Assembly (NCBI GenBank): GCA_025354075.1
Contig: JANXNO010000349.1
Coordinates: 1-9,483 of the forward strand
Length of the DNA: 9,483 bases
Direction of reading: 5' to 3'
Source: Burkholderiales bacterium
Lineage (GTDB): Bacteria; Pseudomonadota; Gammaproteobacteria; Burkholderiales; Casimicrobiaceae
The position numbers were made by a program, and so were the translations under genes. Positions 7,571 through 9,483 of this stretch are shown here, piece by piece. The notes below the pieces were generated by a model. It ran no database searches and had not been told where the DNA came from. It saw nothing but the letters and a program-made list of their open reading frames with translations. Each line of letters opens with the position of its first letter. Within the stretch, counting starts at the first letter, position 1.

Positions 7571-8367
7571 GCTGCTGTGTCGTCCATAGTGAGCGTGAGC
7601 TTGGCGGCGCGCGCCTTGGCGCTCGTGCGCGCTGGCGTCGCTTCCAGCCGTTCAGAGAGCTGATGCAAGTCGTACATCACATTCGACGAGCGCATAGTGC
7701 GTCGTTCCAGATGAAAGTTGATGATGGTGCGCACAAAATCGCGCGCTTCGGCAGCAATAGCGTTGCTCTCAAAACGTCCGCGCCCCAAAGACAGTAACGC
7801 ATTGCCGCTCACCAAAGATCCACCGCCTTGCGCGCTCGGGCCGGCCAGCGGATCGTAGCGATAGAGCGTGTCGGGCAGTAGCGCCTCTCCGGTGCGAACG
7901 TCATGGGCAAGCTCAAGCGCGTAGCCCATTTCGATCAATAAACTGATCTCGAACTCACGCAGGATGGCGCTGTGTTCTTCGCTCGCAGCGAGCGTCAACA
8001 GCGTGGCTGCATACGTTTCAAAAAGCTGCGGGTGCGGGTCCTCGCGCGGCAATAATTTGATGAGCAATTCGTTCAAGTACATGCCGCACATCAGCGCTTG
8101 CCCGGTAAGCCACGGCTGGCCGGGAAGCCACTGTGCTTGCGTCAATGTTTTGACCTCACCGCGGCCGCTGAAAATGGCTTCAATCGGTTGCAACGAAAGC
8201 AGCGCGCCGCGAAGATTCGAAGCGGGCCGTTTCGCGCCCTTGGCAATCACCGCCATGCGCCCGTTTTCAACCGTGAATAGATCGACGATCAGGCTTGACT
8301 CTTTGTACGCATAGCTGTGCAGTACAAAGGCGCGTTGCGGGGCGGATTTTTTGGCTTGGACGGCCAC
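7567..8367 (-). CDS. recO: DNA repair protein RecO
   Basis: RecO works with RecR to load RecA onto SSB-coated single-stranded DNA at gaps (RecF pathway) and anneals complementary strands. The 266 residues fit the family. Residues about 10-85 form the N-terminal OB fold (AFVLHSYAYKESSLIVDLFT, then GAKRPASNLRGALLSLQP). A helical bundle follows (YLNELLIKLLPREDPHPQLF, about 97-116, and REFEISLLIEMGY, 137-149). I see no CxxC zinc-finger pairs; some RecO proteins have them. The start is a GTG at 8367. An in-frame TGA lies six bases upstream, so no longer protein is possible, and the ribosome binding site is weak. The last four bases overlap acpS. A REP-like palindrome lies in the 75-base gap after era and could change how much of the transcript reaches recO. 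Confidence 0.94.
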   Translation of the reverse strand: MAVQAKKSAPQRAFVLHSYAYKESSLIVDLFTVENGRMAVIAKGAKRPASNLRGALLSLQPIEAIFSGRGEVKTLTQAQWLPGQPWLTGQALMCGMYLNELLIKLLPREDPHPQLFETYAATLLTLAASEEHSAILREFEISLLIEMGYALELAHDVRTGEALLPDTLYRYDPLAGPSAQGGGSLVSGNALLSLGRGRFESNAIAAEARDFVRTIINFHLERRTMRSSNVMYDLHQLSERLEATPARTSAKARAAKLTLTMDDTAA

Positions 8368-8397
8368 GGGATTTCAATGAGTGACGAACAGCTCGAT

Positions 8398-8433
8398 TGT
8401 AGGAGCGACTTGTCGCGACAAGCGGCTCCTGCA
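8398..8433. repeat. REP-like palindromic element between era and recO
   Basis: The outer arms TGTAGGAGC (8398-8406) and GCTCCTGCA (8425-8433) are complementary apart from one base. Inside, after a two-base mismatch on each side, lies the perfect palindrome CTTGTCGCGACAAG (8409-8422). The GTAGGAGCGAC...GTCGC type is well known as repetitive extragenic palindromes in Pseudomonas and Xanthomonadaceae, which are linked to RAYT transposases. It sits in the only sizeable gap of the rnc-nagZ block. No T-run follows, so it is more likely an mRNA-stabilising or attenuating hairpin than a terminator. Only one copy is in the window, so the repeat status is inferred from resemblance. Confidence 0.7.
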
Positions 8434-8442
8434 AAGCCGTGG

Positions 8443-9345
8443 TCAGGTGATACCCAAATCGCGCAGCACCATGGCGTTCTCCGCCCAACCGCTCTTAACC
8501 TTGACGAACAGTTCCAGATACACCGGCCCGTTGAACAGTTTCTGCATGTCCATACGCGCTTCGGTGCCGATACGCTTCAGCAGTTCGCCACCTTTGCCGA
8601 TGAGGATGGGGCGCTGCGATTCTTTGTCGACCAGTATTGCGGCAAAAATACGGCGCAGATTGCCTTCCTGTTCATACTTGTCGATCAACACGGCGGCGCG
8701 ATAGGGCAATTCATCGCCGGTGAGGCGAAAGATTTTTTCGCGGATGATTTCAGCGGCAAGATAACGCTCGGGCTTGTCGGTCAGATCGTCGGCCGCAAAC
8801 ATCGGCTCGCCTACGGGAAGCAGTTTTTCAATCTCGGTCATCAGCGCGTCGGTTTGCGTCCCTTTGGATGCAGCCACCGGAACAAAGGCCGCAAATTCGC
8901 GCAAAGCCGACAGTTCGGCCACTTGTGCGCCAAGCGTAGCTTTATCGAGTAACAAATCCACCTTGTTCGGCACAGCAATTACACGAGCTTTTGCGGGGAT
9001 CAGCTCCAGCACCGCGCGATCTGCAACCGATAAACGCGTCGCGTCCCATACCCAAAGCACAACATCCACCTCGCCCAACGTGCGACGAACGCTGCCGTTG
9101 AGGCGCTTGTTCATTTCGCCACCATGCTTGGTTTGAAAACCGGGCGTGTCGACGAATACGAATTGCGCAGTGTCCGTCGTGAGAATCCCGCGCAATGGCA
9201 AACGCGTGGTCTGGGCTTTGCGCGAAGTGATGGATACTTTTTCGCCAACGAGGCGATTCAATAGCGTCGATTTACCCACGTTGGGTTTGCCAACGACTGC
9301 GATCTGGCCGACGCGGAGCGTTGACGTTGGCTCGACGGTACTCAA
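8443..9345 (-). CDS. era: GTPase Era
   Basis: Era is an essential GTPase that binds the 3' end of 16S rRNA and helps 30S subunit maturation. The 300 residues match the family. GTP-binding motifs are G1 GKPNVGKST (19-27), G3 DTPG (66-69), G4 NKVD (127-130) and G5 VAAS (157-160). The C-terminal KH RNA-binding domain has RPILIGKGG (245-253). The switch I region reads QTTRLPLRGI, where Era proteins usually have QTTRHRI.GI. The start is a TTG at 9345 that overlaps the rnc stop as TTGA. The frame is closed by a TAA upstream, and I found no ATG or GTG between it and the TTG, so TTG is the only sensible start. The overlap suggests coupling to rnc. Confidence 0.97.
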   Translation of the reverse strand: MSTVEPTSTLRVGQIAVVGKPNVGKSTLLNRLVGEKVSITSRKAQTTRLPLRGILTTDTAQFVFVDTPGFQTKHGGEMNKRLNGSVRRTLGEVDVVLWVWDATRLSVADRAVLELIPAKARVIAVPNKVDLLLDKATLGAQVAELSALREFAAFVPVAASKGTQTDALMTEIEKLLPVGEPMFAADDLTDKPERYLAAEIIREKIFRLTGDELPYRAAVLIDKYEQEGNLRRIFAAILVDKESQRPILIGKGGELLKRIGTEARMDMQKLFNGPVYLELFVKVKSGWAENAMVLRDLGIT

Positions 9346-9482
9346 GCGCGCACGCCTAATTTGTTTAACACCGCATTAGCCGCCTGTTGCTCAGCCGCAC
9401 GCCGTGATTGACCTTTGCCACTGGCCTCCTGCTCGACTTGTGGCACGCTGCAACGAACTGTGAAAATTTGCGCGTGTGCTTC
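9342..9482 (-). CDS. rnc: Ribonuclease III, C-terminal end (partial)
   Basis: Only the last 46 codons are inside the window; the gene continues past the right edge. RNase III cuts double-stranded RNA and is needed for rRNA processing. The visible part is the end of the double-stranded-RNA-binding domain: strands HAQIFTVRCSV, then EASGKGQSRRAAEQQAA, where the GKG-SRR-AEQ-AA pattern begins the last helix. It ends NKLGVRA with a TGA at 9342-9344 that overlaps the era start by three bases of the stop codon. The rnc-era order is conserved in proteobacteria. Confidence 0.93.
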   Translation of the reverse strand, partial: EAHAQIFTVRCSVPQVEQEASGKGQSRRAAEQQAANAVLNKLGVRA

Positions 9483-9483
9483 G

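Noticed and set aside
8267..8488. 73-codon minus-strand frame across the era-recO gap
   Set aside because: It overlaps both conserved genes and the REP-like palindrome, and has no family features.
1..9483. CRISPR array, tRNA, rRNA or insertion sequence
   Set aside because: I found no regularly spaced direct repeats, no tRNA-like cloverleaf with a CCA end, no rRNA sequence and no transposase frame on either strand by reading; a tRNAscan or Infernal run would settle the RNA part.

Overview
This looks like a chromosomal window from a betaproteobacterium. The order rnc-era-recO-acpS-nagZ, with uvrC close behind, is the usual layout of that class, and the protein sequences fit it by eye. I cannot name a genus. 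Every gene I accept is on the minus strand, so transcription runs from the right edge (9483) to the left edge (1).

Right part (6193-9483) is a compact housekeeping block: the 3' end of rnc (RNase III), era (ribosome-assembly GTPase), recO (recombinational repair), acpS (holo-ACP synthase) and nagZ (beta-N-acetylglucosaminidase). The genes overlap by 4 nt or nearly touch, which suggests one transcript with coupled translation. The exception is the era-recO gap, which carries a palindromic REP-like element. pdxJ, normally found between recO and acpS in many proteobacteria, is absent. The 3' end of nagZ lies inside an inverted repeat.

Centre (3870-6016) is a gene for a secreted protein: signal peptide, Kelch/galactose-oxidase-type repeats, a probable Ig-like domain, a two-cysteine repeat domain and two dockerin-like calcium-binding repeats. 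The frame is broken once, at a run of five C on the coding strand (G at 5440-5444). One more C would restore a single 715-residue protein. A gene-poor stretch of about 300 bases separates it from uvrC.

Left part (1-3570) starts with an intact uvrC. A 453-residue protein with a C-terminal PD-(D/E)XK nuclease-like domain begins on the last base of the uvrC stop codon. Its base composition is clearly more AT-rich than the core genes, and its first 300 residues match nothing I recognise. It is the best candidate in the window for something undescribed. Beyond it lies a decayed remnant of a small protein of DUF4406/nucleoside-deoxyribosyltransferase-like type, with an in-frame stop codon. The region downstream of uvrC, where pgsA would often be expected, therefore looks like an accessory insertion site.
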